A stretch of 33,244 nucleotides of DNA from an uncultured Bacteroidales bacterium (GTDB lineage: Bacteria; Bacteroidota; Bacteroidia; Bacteroidales; WCHB1-69): positions 1 through 33,244 of the forward strand of contig CAJOKR010000059.1 of NCBI GenBank assembly GCA_905235135.1. The letters run 5' to 3'. Each line of letters opens with the position of its first letter. The stretch's first letter is position 1. Shown one piece after another: positions 8,298 through 15,850 of the stretch. The position numbers and the translations under genes were made by a program. Below the pieces are notes generated by a model, which was not told the origin of the DNA, did not search any database, and was given only the letters and a program-made list of their open reading frames with translations.

Positions 8298-9435
8298 GCC
8301 CTGCTTCGGACGCGAGATGAGCAGGCTCTTTTTCTCGTTGTCGTACTTGAAGTTGGCGGCGGGGTGGTAGATGGAGTCGGTTTCGATGTAGAGGGCGACT
8401 TTGGCGTCCTCTCAGCAGGTTGGTAGGACGGATGAGGAAGCTTAGCGATTGGGCTTTGATAATGACTTCGCCCTCATTGTAGATGGTCACTGTTGCCAGC
8501 GTGTCGCCATGGCCCGTCCCGAAAATGGATGCGCCGTGCATCTCAAAACCGCCCACATAGTCCACATCCTTGTAGAGATTCTTGACCGGTAGGGTGGCCT
8601 CCAGGCTGGTGAAACGCGGGTAGGTGGCCTTCTCTTCGGAGGTGGGCAGCATGGCCTTCTCCTCCACGCGGCCGATGATGGGCTGTGAGAACAGCTTCGG
8701 ATAGTAGAAAAGGGCATCGTCGGCCACCACACGCGGGAAACGCAAGTCGATGTCGTAGGTTTTCAGCTCGGCCCGCACGTTGGCCTCCAAGCCCGCACGG
8801 TCCCAGGAGATAGTGCCGCCGTTGGCCTTGAACAGCAGCTTGTCGGGGTAATAACGGCCGTCCACACCGCTGACAATCAGGCTGTCCTTGGCGGAATAGC
8901 CCCACAGGTCGATGCCCTTGAAGTCGAAATAAGGTTCCTGGTCGAAGCCCAGATGGTCGGAAAACCCCATAGCAATCCACTTCACGTTGTCCCCTTGGTT
9001 CATGATATTGTCTCGGAAGAAACCGGCGTAGAGGTCCATCTTTTCTTGGAAAAACGTGGAACTCTTCCCGATATGGTAGTCCAGAATTTTCTGCCAGGTT
9101 TCCGTCTCGCTGGCATACTGGCTCTGCAGGAAGACGTCGTAGGTGCGGATAAAACTCTGGAAATGAGGAATCGGACGGTGTTTTTTCTTCACCATCTTGT
9201 TGGCTTCCGCAATGAAGACCTCTTGGTTGTCGAGATCCATGCGGGTGGTCCACATCAGTTCGAACTCCTCCAAAATCTCCTTGGACTCCTTTTGGCGGTC
9301 TTTGGGTACGGAAGAATAGAATTCCTTCATTTCCTCAACCGTTTTGGAGGGGTCGTTGGAGAACGAAGTGAACCGCTGTGCATTTGCTAAAACGCTAATA
9401 CACAGCAGAATGCTGAATATCAGAATCTTTTTCAT
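8263..9435 (-). CDS. Large exported protein of unknown function, N-terminal piece before frameshift
   Basis: The start at 9435 gives a clear signal peptide (MKKILIFSILLCISVLANA, then QRFT). A helical region of about 150 residues follows, then beta-rich sequence. The authentic frame ends near 8412, after the codons for PTNLL. The remaining residues to the stop at 8263 are out of frame and arginine/proline-rich. Reading on in the frame of the downstream piece from 8411 gives EDAKVALYIETDS and continues smoothly to RPKQGVGRSPFF. The total from 9435 to 4962 is 4474 nt, which is 1491 codons plus one base, as expected for a one-base insertion or a two-base loss. The intact protein would have about 1490 residues. 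A -7 box lies just upstream. Confidence 0.75.
   Translation of the reverse strand: MKKILIFSILLCISVLANAQRFTSFSNDPSKTVEEMKEFYSSVPKDRQKESKEILEEFELMWTTRMDLDNQEVFIAEANKMVKKKHRPIPHFQSFIRTYDVFLQSQYASETETWQKILDYHIGKSSTFFQEKMDLYAGFFRDNIMNQGDNVKWIAMGFSDHLGFDQEPYFDFKGIDLWGYSAKDSLIVSGVDGRYYPDKLLFKANGGTISWDRAGLEANVRAELKTYDIDLRFPRVVADDALFYYPKLFSQPIIGRVEEKAMLPTSEEKATYPRFTSLEATLPVKNLYKDVDYVGGFEMHGASIFGTGHGDTLATVTIYNEGEVIIKAQSLSFLIRPTNLLRGRQSRPLHRNRLHLPPRRQLQVRQREKEPAHLASEAGRGPFPLLRLLP
8409..8416 (-). other. Frameshift site in the large exported protein gene
   Basis: On the coding strand CTGCTGAGAGGACGCC passes from one frame to the next with one surplus base at or near 8412. There is no long homopolymer and no slippery heptamer. 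The extra base could be an A within GAGAG, or two bases of a serine codon may be missing. Sequencing or assembly error and true inactivation are both possible. Confidence 0.8.
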
Positions 9436-9455
9436 TATCTTACAAAAATGGTCTG

Positions 9456-9463
9456 CAAATCTA
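9456..9463 (-). promoter_or_regulatory. -7 box (TAGATTTG) of the large exported protein gene
   Basis: TAnnTTTG match on the minus strand, 20 bp before the ATG at 9435. This also supports that start over the longer ORF reaching 9534. Confidence 0.6.
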
Positions 9464-9502
9464 CATAAATTCCGAATACGCACCGACGGTAGATGTGGCC
9501 GT

Positions 9503-9551
9503 TGTAGAGACGCCACAATGTGACGTCTCCACACAATGTAACGTCTCTACA
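9503..9551. repeat. REP family A element with a duplicated arm
   Basis: The sequence starts TGTAGAGACGCCACAATGTG and ends ACGTCTCTACA. The right arm is present twice as an 18-bp tandem repeat (ACAATGTGACGTCTCCAC, then ACAATGTAACGTCTCTAC). The helicase stop codon TAG at 9549-9547 lies inside the distal arm. Related elements occur at 12112-12141 and 30575-30599. Confidence 0.8.
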
Positions 9552-12024
9552 CCCGTTGCATTTCCGCGAGCACGGTCCGCAATTCCCAAAAATCGTAATC
9601 CTCGCCCAAGACCTCGCGGGCTCTCCCCAACGACAGGTCGCCCGTGGATTCGAAATAGTCGCGGATGGTGTCGCATTTTTCGGAATCGATAAACTGGTCG
9701 GCGTTGAAGTCGCCATCTCCGACCAGCCGTGTGATGTGGCCGTAGATGGTGGAAAGCGCAAGACCCCGTTCTTTGGAGATTTCTTCTGCCGTCATACCTT
9801 TGTTGAGCATCTCTTTGGTGATGAGGAAGGTGTTGCCAGAGTTCTTTTTCAGAAGCCGTTCCTCCCAATCGTCCTTTTCACCGCTCCCGTCAGGGGTTCG
9901 GTCGCTGTATTGCCGCACGATGGTGATGATTTCCTCGCCGTATTGCGCCATGCGCTTAGGTCCCATGCCGTCAACCCCTTTTAACTCGCGCAGCGTGATA
10001 GGCTCGGCACTGGCGATGCTCTTGAGGATTTTGTTGGGGATTATGTTGTAAGTTATTTCGTCATCCTCGTCGGCCTTATCGTCGCGCCATGCCTTCAATG
10101 CCTCATACAGCGAGCCCTTCTCCATCATGGCATCCCTGATGGCCGGCGGGCGGTTCTCCTTCTTCTCGGCCTTCATCGTGGCGGCGGATTTGGCCCGCAG
10201 GTAGGCTACCGCGCTGAAGCCTTCTGTACATGCCTCTAAACAGCCCCGCTTGACCGTCACATCCGCGTAGAGTATCGTGAGGGTGTCTGTAAGTTGCTCG
10301 TTCACAGCCTTGTTGTCGGTTTTGTACGGAAGCTCGAAAAGCCCGTTGGTGATATTGTCGAGATGCTCCTTAAAATAGGCGGCGGCATTTTTCAGCCGTT
10401 CCTGCAGTGGTTTGTTGCTCTCGCAGACCGGGTTTTCCTGCTGCTGGCTTTTCAGCTGCCGGGCGAATTTCGTGCCCACATCGCACAGCTCGTGCTGAAC
10501 CCGTTCCATTCGGCTCATCAGGTCCTGAATCAGGGCGGGCTCAAAGAGTTTTTTGTAGGCGAGTAGGAGGCCGCCTAATTTTCCAATGTTTCGGTAAATC
10601 TTTTGGAAATCAATCAGTTCGAGAAGATTCTCCAGCTCGTAGCACTGTCTCAGCTGATCCACTTTCTCTCTCGACGGCTCCCTTTCCGGCATCTCATCCA
10701 CAAAGTGGTTCACCTTGTAATCGTTGACCAGCGTTTGCGGGGTCAGTCGGGTTTTCAGCACCAGCCCTTGCAGCGATGTGCAGCGGCTGAGCGCGACATA
10801 CACCTGCCCGTGCGCGAAAGCGTGACCCGCATCCACAATCAGCTTGTCGAAGGTCAGCCCTTGACTTTTGTGGATGGTCACGGCCCACGCTAACCGCAGA
10901 GGGATTTGTGTGAAGGTGCCGATGATGGTCTCCTCCACCTGCTGGGTCTCTTCGTTGAGGGCGTAATCGCGGTTCGCCCACTCGATTTTGGAGACGGAGA
11001 TGTGCTCATCGCCGCATTGCACTACCAGCACACCGTTATCTTTGTTGTATTCGACTAACCACCCGATTTTTCCGTTGAAATAGGCTTTTTCGGGGTTCGG
11101 GTCGTTCTTGATGAACATTACCTGCGCTCCGACTTTGAGTTCGAGGGTTTCCCGCGTGGGATACATGCTTTCGGGGAAGATACCCTTGATGTCGGCGGTG
11201 AAGGTCAGTTTTTCGGTCTTGAGCTCGTCGAGTTTCCGGCTGTTGATATCGTCCGCTTGGTAGTTGTGGGTGGTGAGGGTGATGTAACCGTCGTCATCTT
11301 TTGGGGTGAAATCGGGCAGGTAGCGGGAGTTCAGCAGTTGTACGCACGAAGCATCCATCTCGTTGTGTCTCACCTTGTTGAGTAAGTCGATGAAGCTCTG
11401 GTCGTGCTGCCGGTAGATGTGGTCGAGTTCGACGCAGAGGTAGGGAGTGCTGCGGAGGACGTGACTGCCGAAGAAGTAGGTGGTGTCGTAGTAGGGGGCG
11501 AGGATTTCCCAATCTTCGGGTTTGGCCACGGGTGCAAGCTGGTGTACGTCACCGATCATCAGCACTTGTACGCCGCCGAAGGGCCTGGAGGAGCGTCTGG
11601 CGCGACGTAGCACGGCATCTATGCCGTCTAATACGTCGGCCCGCACCATACTGATCTCATCGATGATGAGCAGGTCGAGGGCGCGCATGAGCTGCAGTTT
11701 CGGTTTGCGGATTTTCTGGAACTGGGTGGCCATCGCCTGCGACCGGAAGTTGCCCCGGCTCGCGATGTTCTGCGCATCTTCGGGGATCTGCGCCCCGAAG
11801 GGCAGCTGGAAGAACGAGTGGATGGTTTGACCGCCGGCGTTGATGGCTGCGACGCCCGTGGGCGCGACCACCGCCATGCGTTTCGCGGTCTTCATGGGCA
11901 GACTTTTCAGGAATGTGGTCTTCCCCGTGCCCGCCTTCCCCGTCAGGAAGATGTGCGCATCGGTGTGGAGGACGATTTCTTCCACGAATTGAAGTTTCTG
12001 GTTGACAATGTTTTGAACGGTCAT
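9547..12024 (-). CDS. PIF1-like helicase with HRDC and C-terminal helix-turn-helix domains
   Basis: A superfamily 1B DNA helicase of 825 residues, probably acting in replication fork or recombination maintenance. The N-terminal helicase core shows GKAGTGKT (Walker A, 29-36), APTGVAAINAGGQTIHSFF at 55-73, DEIS (Walker B, 123-126), IGDVHQLAPV near 158-167, and late motifs AVTIHKSQGLTFD and VYVALSRC. After a helical linker, the segment around 640-705 has an HRDC-like pattern ending LKGVDGMGPKRMAQYGEEII. The C-terminus has a helix-turn-helix (MTAEEISKERGLALSTIYGHI), as in RecQ-type tails. This architecture is common in Bacteroidota. The ATG at 12024 follows a good -7 box. The stop codon is part of a REP element. 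Confidence 0.92.
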   Translation of the reverse strand: MTVQNIVNQKLQFVEEIVLHTDAHIFLTGKAGTGKTTFLKSLPMKTAKRMAVVAPTGVAAINAGGQTIHSFFQLPFGAQIPEDAQNIASRGNFRSQAMATQFQKIRKPKLQLMRALDLLIIDEISMVRADVLDGIDAVLRRARRSSRPFGGVQVLMIGDVHQLAPVAKPEDWEILAPYYDTTYFFGSHVLRSTPYLCVELDHIYRQHDQSFIDLLNKVRHNEMDASCVQLLNSRYLPDFTPKDDDGYITLTTHNYQADDINSRKLDELKTEKLTFTADIKGIFPESMYPTRETLELKVGAQVMFIKNDPNPEKAYFNGKIGWLVEYNKDNGVLVVQCGDEHISVSKIEWANRDYALNEETQQVEETIIGTFTQIPLRLAWAVTIHKSQGLTFDKLIVDAGHAFAHGQVYVALSRCTSLQGLVLKTRLTPQTLVNDYKVNHFVDEMPEREPSREKVDQLRQCYELENLLELIDFQKIYRNIGKLGGLLLAYKKLFEPALIQDLMSRMERVQHELCDVGTKFARQLKSQQQENPVCESNKPLQERLKNAAAYFKEHLDNITNGLFELPYKTDNKAVNEQLTDTLTILYADVTVKRGCLEACTEGFSAVAYLRAKSAATMKAEKKENRPPAIRDAMMEKGSLYEALKAWRDDKADEDDEITYNIIPNKILKSIASAEPITLRELKGVDGMGPKRMAQYGEEIITIVRQYSDRTPDGSGEKDDWEERLLKKNSGNTFLITKEMLNKGMTAEEISKERGLALSTIYGHITRLVGDGDFNADQFIDSEKCDTIRDYFESTGDLSLGRAREVLGEDYDFWELRTVLAEMQRV

Positions 12025-12070
12025 GGTTCTTGGTTTTGGTGATAAACTATTCTTTTTTCCAAATGGTTTG

Positions 12071-12078
12071 CAAAAATA
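12071..12078 (-). promoter_or_regulatory. -7 box (TATTTTTG) of the helicase gene
   Basis: TAnnTTTG match on the minus strand about 47 bp before the helicase ATG, just downstream (in the minus direction) of the terminator hairpin of the S46 gene. Confidence 0.6.
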
Positions 12079-12105
12079 CGAAAAATTTCATACGGCGGGA
12101 TAAAT

Positions 12106-12141
12106 AAAAAAGTAGAGACGCCACACGTGTGGCGTCTCTAC
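12106..12141 (-). terminator. Perfect REP family A palindrome acting as terminator of the S46 gene
   Basis: GTAGAGACGCCACAC is followed directly by its exact reverse complement at 12112-12141. On the minus strand the hairpin is followed by six T residues (12111-12106), giving a typical intrinsic terminator 31 bp after the S46 stop. On the plus strand it has no T tract. It belongs to the same family as the elements at 9503-9551 and 30575-30599. Confidence 0.75.
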
Positions 12142-12172
12142 AACAAATATCGTCAATCGTCCGAGGGACGGA

Positions 12173-14332
12173 TTATTTCCGGATGTCCATTTCCTTCAGC
12201 AGGTAGCCGGCGCCACCGAACTTGTCGATGACGAAGAGGACGTAACGCACATCCACGTTGATACAACGCTGCAGTTCGGTGTTGAACACGATGTCGCTGC
12301 TCAAAGCCTCCCAGTTGCCATCGAAGGCCAGACCGATAAGCTCGCCGTTGCCGTTCATGATCGGGCTGCCGGAGTTACCTCCCGTAATGTCATTGTTGGA
12401 GAGGAAGCAGACGTGCATGGTGCCGTCTTTGTCCAAATATTGGCCGAAATCCTTGTCGAGAATCAGCTTCTTCAGTTTGGCGGGCACGTCAAACTCGAAA
12501 TCGCCGGGCACCTCTTTCTCCAAAATACCCTTCGTGGTGGTGTAGTAATTATAATGTACACCGTCGGCAGGATAGTAATCGCAAATGGTGCCGAAAGTGG
12601 TACGCATCGTGCTGTTGGCGTCCGGATACATCGGCGTAGAAGCGTTCATCTCCTTCAGCGCAGCGATGTAAGTACGGCGCGGAACCTCCAGCTTCTCTTC
12701 CACATTCATGGCGGCAGAGGCTGTCATCACATATTGGAGCAACGCCTGGAAGTACTGGTAGGAAGGATCGCTCTCAAGCACCTTGTTGGACGGTTTCTTC
12801 AAGAATTTCTCAAAGTTCTCCTTGCTGATGAAGATAGAGTTCAGCATAGCCTTCTCAAAAGCTTCGTAGTTGCCCTTGTAGTTCTTGGTGAAGAACGAAA
12901 GGTCGGGACGGTTCTCTTTGGAGAAATTGTTCCACGTTTTGAGGCAGGCCGCCACAATCTTGGCCTCGGTAGCAGGATCCGTATCGTCGTTATACTTGTC
13001 GAAAGCCTTCAACAGTTTCTCAACCTTGCTGTCGTCGAATTTCTTTTCGCCCTTGTCGAGCTTCACTTGGCCTTGCAGACGCAGGGTGGCGAGCAGGGTG
13101 GGGGAGGCGGAGAACTGCAGATTGCCGTTAATGGCGGATTTGTACTTGGCACCATCCACTTCCTTGCAGATCTTCTCAATTTCAGACAGACAGTTGCCGT
13201 ATTTCGCCTTGCGGTTCTTGTCAGCATTGATCCATTGGGTCAGCTCGGCCTCCTGTTTCGCCTTGGATTCCACCACTTTGAGGGCTTTCAAGCTCTGCAC
13301 TTCACCGTGCTGGTTCTTCCAATAGTTGGCCAGACCAGCGTGCTTGTCGGCATATTGCAGGTTCACCTTGTTGTCGGCCTCCATGGCATCGTGCATCACG
13401 GGCAGGATGATATCTAACGGCTCATAAATAGCCGGGGCGTTGATGTCAATCTCGTTCTGAACCTCGTAGGAGGTCATGAAGCGGTTGGTGGTGCCGGGAT
13501 AACCCCAAATCATGGTGTAATCGCCAGGTTGATAACCCTTTAAGCTGATGGGTAGATAGTGTTTCGGTTTCATCGGCACGTTGTCCTTGGAGTACTTGGC
13601 CGGGGAGCCGTCGGGGGCGGTGTAAATGCGGAAGACCGTGAAGTCGCCCGTATGACGGGGCCACATCCAGTTGTCGGTGTCGCCGCCGAACTTGCCGATG
13701 GCGCTCGGGGGAGCCACCACGAGGCGCACATCCTCATACATGGTGTAAATGAACATGTAGTACTCGTTGCCCTCGTAGAAGGGTTTCACGATCACTTTGT
13801 AGCGGCCGTCCTGCGAGTTGTCCTTGCGCAGTTTCTTGATAGCCTCTTCCACGAATTTCGCACGGTCAGCCTCAGAGGTGTTCTCATCGACCTTGGCCAG
13901 CACGATGCTGGTCACATCTTCCATTCTCTCAAGGAAATGCACGTGGAAATTGACGGGAAGTTCCTCTTCTTTGCTCATGGCGAAGAAGCCATTGTTGAGG
14001 TAGTCATGTTCCACCGAGGAAAGCTCCACCACGGAAGAGTAGCCGCAGTGGTGGTTGGTGAACATCAGACCGTCTTTGGAGACGATTTCGCCGGTGCAGA
14101 AACCGTCACCCAATTGCACGATGGCGTCCTTCAGTGAGGAATGGTTGATGTCGTACAGCTGTTCAGCCGTCAGCTTCAGACCCATCTTCTGCATGGTCGC
14201 GTAGTTGTAGTTCTTGATGAACATCGGCAGCCACATGCCCTCATCCGGCGGATTGATGGCGAACACCGGGGCGGCAATCGCCAAAACTGCCACTAACAGC
14301 AGTTGCTTTTTCAAAAATGCTAATACTTTCAT
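12173..14332 (-). CDS. S46 family dipeptidyl-peptidase (DPP7-like)
   Basis: A periplasmic serine exopeptidase releasing dipeptides from oligopeptide N-termini, a step in protein use by asaccharolytic Bacteroidota. It has 719 residues, the usual length. A signal peptide spans about 1-25 (ending APVFA), followed by INPPDEGMW, the typical mature start. The triad is visible: His in TNHHCGY (94/95), Asp in PRHTGDF (about 230), and Ser654 in GNSGSP. Gly672 in LAFDGNWE matches, from family knowledge, the Gly that gives DPP7 its preference for hydrophobic residues; DPP11 has Arg there. The gene lies downstream of lspA on the same strand, and the 206-bp spacer is almost wholly a 7-bp repeat with no visible TAnnTTTG box, so it may be read from the lspA promoter. 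Confidence 0.93.
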   Translation of the reverse strand: MKVLAFLKKQLLLVAVLAIAAPVFAINPPDEGMWLPMFIKNYNYATMQKMGLKLTAEQLYDINHSSLKDAIVQLGDGFCTGEIVSKDGLMFTNHHCGYSSVVELSSVEHDYLNNGFFAMSKEEELPVNFHVHFLERMEDVTSIVLAKVDENTSEADRAKFVEEAIKKLRKDNSQDGRYKVIVKPFYEGNEYYMFIYTMYEDVRLVVAPPSAIGKFGGDTDNWMWPRHTGDFTVFRIYTAPDGSPAKYSKDNVPMKPKHYLPISLKGYQPGDYTMIWGYPGTTNRFMTSYEVQNEIDINAPAIYEPLDIILPVMHDAMEADNKVNLQYADKHAGLANYWKNQHGEVQSLKALKVVESKAKQEAELTQWINADKNRKAKYGNCLSEIEKICKEVDGAKYKSAINGNLQFSASPTLLATLRLQGQVKLDKGEKKFDDSKVEKLLKAFDKYNDDTDPATEAKIVAACLKTWNNFSKENRPDLSFFTKNYKGNYEAFEKAMLNSIFISKENFEKFLKKPSNKVLESDPSYQYFQALLQYVMTASAAMNVEEKLEVPRRTYIAALKEMNASTPMYPDANSTMRTTFGTICDYYPADGVHYNYYTTTKGILEKEVPGDFEFDVPAKLKKLILDKDFGQYLDKDGTMHVCFLSNNDITGGNSGSPIMNGNGELIGLAFDGNWEALSSDIVFNTELQRCINVDVRYVLFVIDKFGGAGYLLKEMDIRK

Positions 14333-14340
14333 TTCTTTTG

Positions 14341-14549
14341 ATGTTTATTGTTTGATGTTTACTGTTTACAGTTTAAGGTTTAGGGTTTAAGGTTTAGGGT
14401 TTAAGGTTTAGGGTTTAAGGTTTAGGGTTTAAGGTTTAGGGTTTAAGGTTTAGGGTTTAAGGTTTAGGGTTAAGGTTTAGGGTTTAAGGTTTAGGGTTTA
14501 AGGTTTAGGGTTTAAGGTTTAGGGTTTAAGGTTTAGGGTTTAAGGTTTA
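14341..14549. repeat. Heptamer array filling the lspA-S46 spacer (30 units)
   Basis: Read on the minus (coding) strand, the array begins with the TAA stop of lspA. Units TAAACCT and TAAACCC then alternate for 25 heptamers (13 and 12), followed by five diverged units of type TAAACNN or CAAACAA. One unit has lost a base near 14470, so the length is 30 x 7 minus 1. Only eight bases separate it from the S46 ATG. The 25 regular units contain no G on the coding strand. Stop triplets occur in all six frames. Confidence 0.95.
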
Positions 14550-15218
14550 AATGCCCGCTTCATCATTCATAGACGCTCCGTCCTCCTCTTTTGCTACATT
14601 TTCCTCCTGTTTTTCTTCCAAATCGCTGAATATCCGTTTGTTGAAGATAATTGCCATAAAGATTCCAACAGTGATGCAGGAGTCGGCGAAATTGAAGACG
14701 GCGGGGAAGAACCACGAGCCGCCCCAGAGCGGGAATCCTTCGGGGATGGGGAAGAGTTTGAAGTAGAACATGTCGACCACTTTGCCGAAGAAAAACGGCG
14801 CATAGCCATGCCCGGGCGACCATTGCGCCACCTGCAGGAAGTTGCTCTCGGTGAAGAGGATGCCGTAGAACATGCTGTCGATGATGTTTCCGATGGCGCC
14901 GGCGATGACGAGGCAGAGGATAGTCAACACTAACCCGTCCATCTTCTCGCGGCGGATGCGGTTGGCGGTGTACCAGCAAAGCACACACACCAGCAGGATG
15001 CGTACGAGCGACAGGATGAACTTCCCGACCTGCTGTCCGAAGCTGATGCCGAAAGCCATGCCCTCGTTCTCCACAAAGTGCAGGTTGCACCACTCCCCAA
15101 TCAACGGAATCGTTTGGCCTAAAGCAAGATGCGTCTTCACCCAAAACTTGATGACCTGGTCAATGACGATGAGCAGAAGCACAACGGCAGCGGCAATCCA
15201 AGCGTATTTCTTTTTCAA
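14547..15218 (-). CDS. lspA: Lipoprotein signal peptidase (signal peptidase II)
   Basis: An inner-membrane aspartyl protease that removes signal peptides from prolipoproteins after lipid attachment to Cys. The catalytic dyad is Asp114 in GAIGNIIDS and Asp179 in VFNFADS, with the upstream FVENEGMAFG motif at 48-57. Four membrane segments are evident at about 7-23, 66-82, 96-112 and 181-193. The 223-residue length exceeds the roughly 165 of E. coli because of an insertion between the catalytic motifs (about 118-170) and a charged tail. The only plausible start is TTG at 15218-15216, giving MKKKYAW; no in-frame ATG lies between it and the -7 box at 15265-15272. Its substrates here would include the GldJ-like protein and two small lipoproteins. 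Its stop codon is the first triplet of the heptamer array. Confidence 0.93.
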   Translation of the reverse strand: MKKKYAWIAAAVVLLLIVIDQVIKFWVKTHLALGQTIPLIGEWCNLHFVENEGMAFGISFGQQVGKFILSLVRILLVCVLCWYTANRIRREKMDGLVLTILCLVIAGAIGNIIDSMFYGILFTESNFLQVAQWSPGHGYAPFFFGKVVDMFYFKLFPIPEGFPLWGGSWFFPAVFNFADSCITVGIFMAIIFNKRIFSDLEEKQEENVAKEEDGASMNDEAGI

Positions 15219-15264
15219 TTTGTCAGTTTTTATATGTTCGTGAGTATCTTTTTTAATGAAACGG

Positions 15265-15272
15265 CAAAGATA
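15265..15272 (-). promoter_or_regulatory. -7 box (TATCTTTG) of lspA
   Basis: TAnnTTTG match on the minus strand about 47 bp before the TTG start. It limits how far upstream the lspA start can lie and so supports the TTG. Confidence 0.65.
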
Positions 15273-15397
15273 TAAAAATATCGAATAGGACCCGTAAGCC
15301 CCGTCGCTTTTTCCCGAATATTAAAAGGGCTGCCTCTGGCTAAAACATTTTTTTGCAAGATAATAAAAGCAATCTCCCGACGTTACGAAATATTTTA

Positions 15398-15405
15398 TAT
15401 TTTTG
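15398..15405 (+). promoter_or_regulatory. -7 box (TATTTTTG) of the small lipoprotein gene
   Basis: TAnnTTTG match 28 bp before the ATG at 15433, divergent from the lspA promoter. It probably drives lipoprotein, mltF-like and purD together. Confidence 0.6.
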
Positions 15406-15432
15406 CCACTTCTTTTATAAACCAAATTGAAT

Positions 15433-15840
15433 ATGAAAAAATTAAGAATCATCCTGCCGATAATGATCGCCGTTTTGAGTGTCGCGCTCTTCACCCAGTG
15501 CAAGAAAGACCACTCTTGCAAGATGCGGCTCACCTGCTACTATTCGTCCAACGGTATGGACGCCGATTCCGTGGTGCCGTTCGCGCTCATCTCCTTCGAC
15601 ACGGTGAAATACAACTCCGGTCTGGCCGTCCTCCCCGAGATTTCTGCGGTTGACAGCATGATGACGGATTATGCCGGCGTGTTTACCTACGCGCTCCGGT
15701 ATCCCGCCCTGCTGATTGTCAATGCTGTGAAGATTGACTCCGTGAATGGTCTCGCCAAGAAATACACCGGCACCACCCAGGTGCAGGTCAACGAGGGTGA
15801 GACCACCGAGAAGACCATCTTGATGGTCGAGACGAACTAA
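15433..15840 (+). CDS. Small putative lipoprotein of unknown function
   Basis: The 135-residue product begins MKKLRIILPIMIAVLS and has a lipobox-like end, ALFTQC, so the mature lipoprotein would start at the Cys followed by KKDHSC. The remaining sequence is beta-rich, with CKMRLTCYYSS (two further Cys) and a C-terminal half resembling a small Ig-like or transthyretin-like fold (VQVNEGETTEKTILMVET). I do not recognise a family. The ATG at 15433 is used; an upstream TTG at 15427 is less likely. The next gene starts only 10 bp after its stop, so the two probably share a transcript and may act together at the envelope. Confidence 0.75.
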   Translation: MKKLRIILPIMIAVLSVALFTQCKKDHSCKMRLTCYYSSNGMDADSVVPFALISFDTVKYNSGLAVLPEISAVDSMMTDYAGVFTYALRYPALLIVNAVKIDSVNGLAKKYTGTTQVQVNEGETTEKTILMVETN

Positions 15841-15850
15841 CGCCCGCGTT

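Noticed and set aside
14371-14549. TTTAGGG repeats as a eukaryotic (plant-type) telomere or a chromosome end
   Set aside because: The array lies between two bacterial genes and its first unit contains the lspA stop codon; half the units are TTTAAGG; a second array sits inside another bacterial gene pair. It is an internal bacterial repeat.
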